This document shows positions 6,913 to 8,862 of a DNA stretch of 8,862 nucleotides, piece after piece. The notes under the pieces are model-generated. The model worked only from the letters and a program-made list of their open reading frames with translations. It did no database searches and was not told the DNA's origin. Location of the stretch: the NCBI GenBank assembly GCA_003695605.1, contig RFIK01000068.1:1-8862 (forward strand), written 5' to 3'. The position numbers and the translations under genes are program-made. Source of the DNA: Chlorobiota bacterium. GTDB lineage: Bacteria > Bacteroidota > Ignavibacteria > Kapaibacteriales > NICIL-2. How positions within the stretch are numbered: the stretch's first letter is position 1; each line of letters begins with the position of its first letter.

Positions 6913-7529
6913 ACTGTTTCTGGTGATGCCTGACGGATGTCGCTGCGACGGTAGACTGCGGTTTTTGCGATCATGTCATGGAGCGCTTGCCGACTCGCGC
7001 CCAACACAAAAAAGCAGCCAACGAAGATCACAAGCCCGATGATTGTAGAGAGCGTACTCAGGATCGACGCTGCAGTCACTGTTGCAAGGAGATTGAGGAG
7101 CGATGAAAGCCCCGACTTGATGAACCATCGCGTTGCGAGTGTACCGGTAGAAGCGCTGGTGGCATCCGCGTTTGCGATTGTGATGCCGAGCGCCATCTTG
7201 CCGAGCGTCGCACCGTAGGCAATCTCCATCAGCGAGTAGAGGAGCGCAATTAGTCCAGCAAGAAAGCCCCAGACAGTCGCTGCTGTTGTGAAGTCCATGA
7301 GTGCATCGGCTTGCTCATCACCGAGTTCAGCCAAGGCTGTGCTCTGTTCATGGAGTTGCTGGGAAAGTCGTTCACTGAGCAGCTGTTCAACGCTTGTGTG
7401 GGCGATAGCGTACACAATCATCGTCACAGCAGCGATGATGAGGGCATCAATGACCAGCGCAGCAAGGCGACGTCCGAAGCCAATCCGCAACTCCGACACC
7501 GGGATATCGTGGACAAGTTCCTCGGCCAT
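6909..7529 (-). CDS. RDD-family integral membrane protein
   Basis: A 206-residue membrane protein of the RDD family (named for conserved Arg, Asp, Asp), whose members are mostly uncharacterised; some have been linked to ion transport. The first conserved block is GFGRRLAALVIDALIIAAV (about 18-36), which starts transmembrane segment 1. Further hydrophobic segments lie near 85-105 (VWGFLAGLIALLYSL) and 140-177 (two segments, ending FVGCFFVLGA). The family blocks YGATLGKMALGI and RQALHDMIAKTAVYRR are both present. Between segments 1 and 2 is a polar, Gln/Glu-rich stretch (about 47-80, LSERLSQQLHEQSTALAELG) that may be an extracytoplasmic helix. The ATG has a good GGGAG site. The stop overlaps the kynA start, tying the protein genetically to tryptophan breakdown; a role in tryptophan or kynurenine movement would be speculation. 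Family confident, function unknown. Confidence 0.9.
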   Translation of the reverse strand: MAEELVHDIPVSELRIGFGRRLAALVIDALIIAAVTMIVYAIAHTSVEQLLSERLSQQLHEQSTALAELGDEQADALMDFTTAATVWGFLAGLIALLYSLMEIAYGATLGKMALGITIANADATSASTGTLATRWFIKSGLSSLLNLLATVTAASILSTLSTIIGLVIFVGCFFVLGASRQALHDMIAKTAVYRRSDIRQASPETV

Positions 7530-7535
7530 GGGTCA

Positions 7536-7540
7536 CTCCC
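7536..7540 (-). promoter_or_regulatory. Ribosome binding site of the RDD gene (GGGAG)
   Basis: On the minus strand GGGAG lies six bases before the ATG at 7529-7527 and supports that start. The 80-base gap to the upstream reductase gene contains no convincing terminator, so read-through from that gene is possible. Confidence 0.6.
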
Positions 7541-7609
7541 ACCAGTGTGTGACAAGAACCAATTCTCACTTCCAACGTAAGCGAGCATCGCGAATATACG
7601 CTTCGGCTT

Positions 7610-8862
7610 TTATCTGCTCGGGGTAGCGATGCCAGCGCGCTCGAGGACGGAGAGGGCAACGTCGTACTTCTTGAATGGTGGCATCAGGTACACGCCATGG
7701 CAATGCTCTTTGACGGCAGCAAGGAACTCCGCAGCGATTGAGATGCCTTCCTCAGCGGGGTTGGGCGATTCCGCAATGCGTTTGCGTACCCATGCGGGAA
7801 TCGTCATGCCTGGTACCTCGTAGTGCAAAAATTCTGCATGTCGCACACTCCGCAGTGGAAGGATGCCAACAATAAACCGCGCTGGAAGCGAGCCTGCACG
7901 GTCGAGGAATTGCAGCCATCGCTCCAGATCGAACATCGGTTGGGTGAAAATCGCTTCGGCGCCTTCGGCGACTTTTTGCGCAAGTCGGTCGAGTTCACGC
8001 TCGATGTCCTCAGCGCTAGGATTACACGCGCAGGCGATGCAGAAATTCGTCGTGCTACCGAGTGGATTGCCAGCAAGGTCGCGGCCGCTGTTCATCATCC
8101 GGAGAGCCCTAATCAAGCCGATGGAGTCGAGATCTCCGACAGTTGTCGCACGAGGGTAGTCGCCAATATGCGTCGGATCGCCGCTGACTGCGAGGATGTT
8201 CTGCACCCCAAGCAGGGCAGCGCCGAGCAGATCGCTCTGGAGCGCAACCATGTTGCGATCACGACATGCAAGGTGGGCAATGCACTCGATGCCAGTCTGC
8301 TGCTGTACGGATGCGCTCAACATCAATGAGTTGACGCGTAGTCGTGCGCGTGCCCCATCGCTGATGTTGACAGCATCCACGCCATGCTTGCCAAGGTAGC
8401 GTGCTCCTTCGAGGACGCTCGCCATGTCCAGACCACGGGGGATGTCGAGTTCAACGGTGATGGTAAAACGCTCCTGAAGTGCCTGTGCAAACCGCGATGG
8501 CGGTGGCACGGTCGGCCGAGGCGAAAGGTGCGCTTCTCGTTGGATCGGGGCTGGCGGCGGTGCTGCGTGCGTTATTCCAGCAAGCGATTGGCTCGTGGCG
8601 CTTGTGTGTGCGATTGTTGTTCCGCGGTCGGTGCCAAGAATGCGAGCTCCAGATTCGGCAAGTTCTCGAAGTGTGCGCGCGATGTAGTCTGGGTCAGTGG
8701 AATAGTACGCGCGACTGCCAACCATCGTTGGAATCCCTGTATCGGGTAGTGCAACGAGCGGGAGCGAGCTTCCGCTCCGCATCGCGCTGATGACTCCGCG
8801 CATTCGCTGCGGGCCGACCGTGCCACTGGCTCCGATCGCAGCAAGCGAGTACTGTGAGAGCA
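7610..8862 (-). CDS. Methylenetetrahydrofolate reductase fused to degenerate homocysteine S-methyltransferase-like domain, 5'-truncated
   Basis: The reductase half turns 5,10-methylenetetrahydrofolate into 5-methyltetrahydrofolate using FAD. The other half resembles the Zn-dependent homocysteine methyltransferase domain of bifunctional proteins such as Bacillus YitJ. Residues are numbered from an internal Met at 8803; the frame is open to the window edge, so the start is missing. The methyltransferase-like tail includes GASGTVGP (codons 8833-8810), PLVALPDTGIP and GARILGTDRGTT (52-63). A Pro-rich linker (82-102) follows, then the reductase: VELDIP with Glu118, HLACRDRN (177-184), AVSGDPTHIGDYP with Asp209, and FTQPMFD with Gln288, the expected folate and flavin contacts. 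The family zinc ligands (Cys in GANCSVGP, Cys-Cys in GGCCGT) are Gly and Asp-Arg here, so homocysteine methylation by this domain is unlikely. The reductase assignment is strong. An inactive or regulatory methyltransferase domain is inferred. It is first of three same-strand genes before RDD and kynA. Confidence 0.9.
   Translation of the reverse strand, partial: LSQYSLAAIGASGTVGPQRMRGVISAMRSGSSLPLVALPDTGIPTMVGSRAYYSTDPDYIARTLRELAESGARILGTDRGTTIAHTSATSQSLAGITHAAPPPAPIQREAHLSPRPTVPPPSRFAQALQERFTITVELDIPRGLDMASVLEGARYLGKHGVDAVNISDGARARLRVNSLMLSASVQQQTGIECIAHLACRDRNMVALQSDLLGAALLGVQNILAVSGDPTHIGDYPRATTVGDLDSIGLIRALRMMNSGRDLAGNPLGSTTNFCIACACNPSAEDIERELDRLAQKVAEGAEAIFTQPMFDLERWLQFLDRAGSLPARFIVGILPLRSVRHAEFLHYEVPGMTIPAWVRKRIAESPNPAEEGISIAAEFLAAVKEHCHGVYLMPPFKKYDVALSVLERAGIATPSR

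Noticed and set aside
7593..7598. TATATT on the minus strand as a -10 box for the RDD-kynA genes
   Set aside because: No TTGACA-like element lies 16-18 bases upstream, and no Bacteroidota-type promoter pattern fits. A single AT-rich hexamer is too weak to call.
7823..8329. 168-codon + strand open frame in the reductase region
   Set aside because: The opposite strand encodes intact MTHFR motifs throughout, and the + strand product shows no family features.

Overview
The window is an ordinary chromosomal stretch of moderately GC-rich DNA with six protein genes and one tRNA gene packed almost end to end. No mobile element, CRISPR array or phage gene is visible, and no gap without a gene reaches 300 bases. 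Three observations suggest a member of the Bacteroidota/Chlorobiota (FCB) group, possibly near Ignavibacteria or Kapabacteria. These are a large secreted subtilase whose C-terminus resembles a type IX secretion sorting domain, the style of the non-catalytic modules of that protease, and a long-form tryptophan 2,3-dioxygenase. This placement is inference and was not tested with a tree.

The left half reads on the + strand. It holds the 3' part of the subtilase gene, a short inverted repeat, a tRNA-Leu(UAG) gene, and then trigger factor (tig), clpP and clpX. The last three form the classical protein-quality-control cluster. Trigger factor receives nascent chains at the ribosome, and ClpX unfolds substrates and feeds them to the ClpP peptidase. 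The tig reading frame can be extended back into the tRNA, but a GTG start with its own ribosome binding site, 42 bases after the tRNA, is the credible start.

The right half reads on the - strand. In transcription order it holds a 5'-truncated gene for a two-domain protein (homocysteine S-methyltransferase-like domain plus methylenetetrahydrofolate reductase), a small RDD-family membrane protein, and tryptophan 2,3-dioxygenase (kynA). The RDD and kynA genes overlap by four bases (ATGA), so they are very probably co-transcribed and translationally coupled. The clpX and kynA genes converge with only one base between their stop codons.

No wholly new system was found. The most interesting points are: (1) the methyltransferase-like domain has lost all three cysteines that bind the catalytic zinc in its family, while the reductase domain keeps its motifs; (2) the tryptophan dioxygenase has the long, animal-type architecture rather than the short form typical of bacteria; (3) an RDD membrane protein is coupled to that dioxygenase; (4) the clpX/kynA junction is extremely tight; and (5) the PPIase domain of trigger factor is divergent and carries a His-rich loop.
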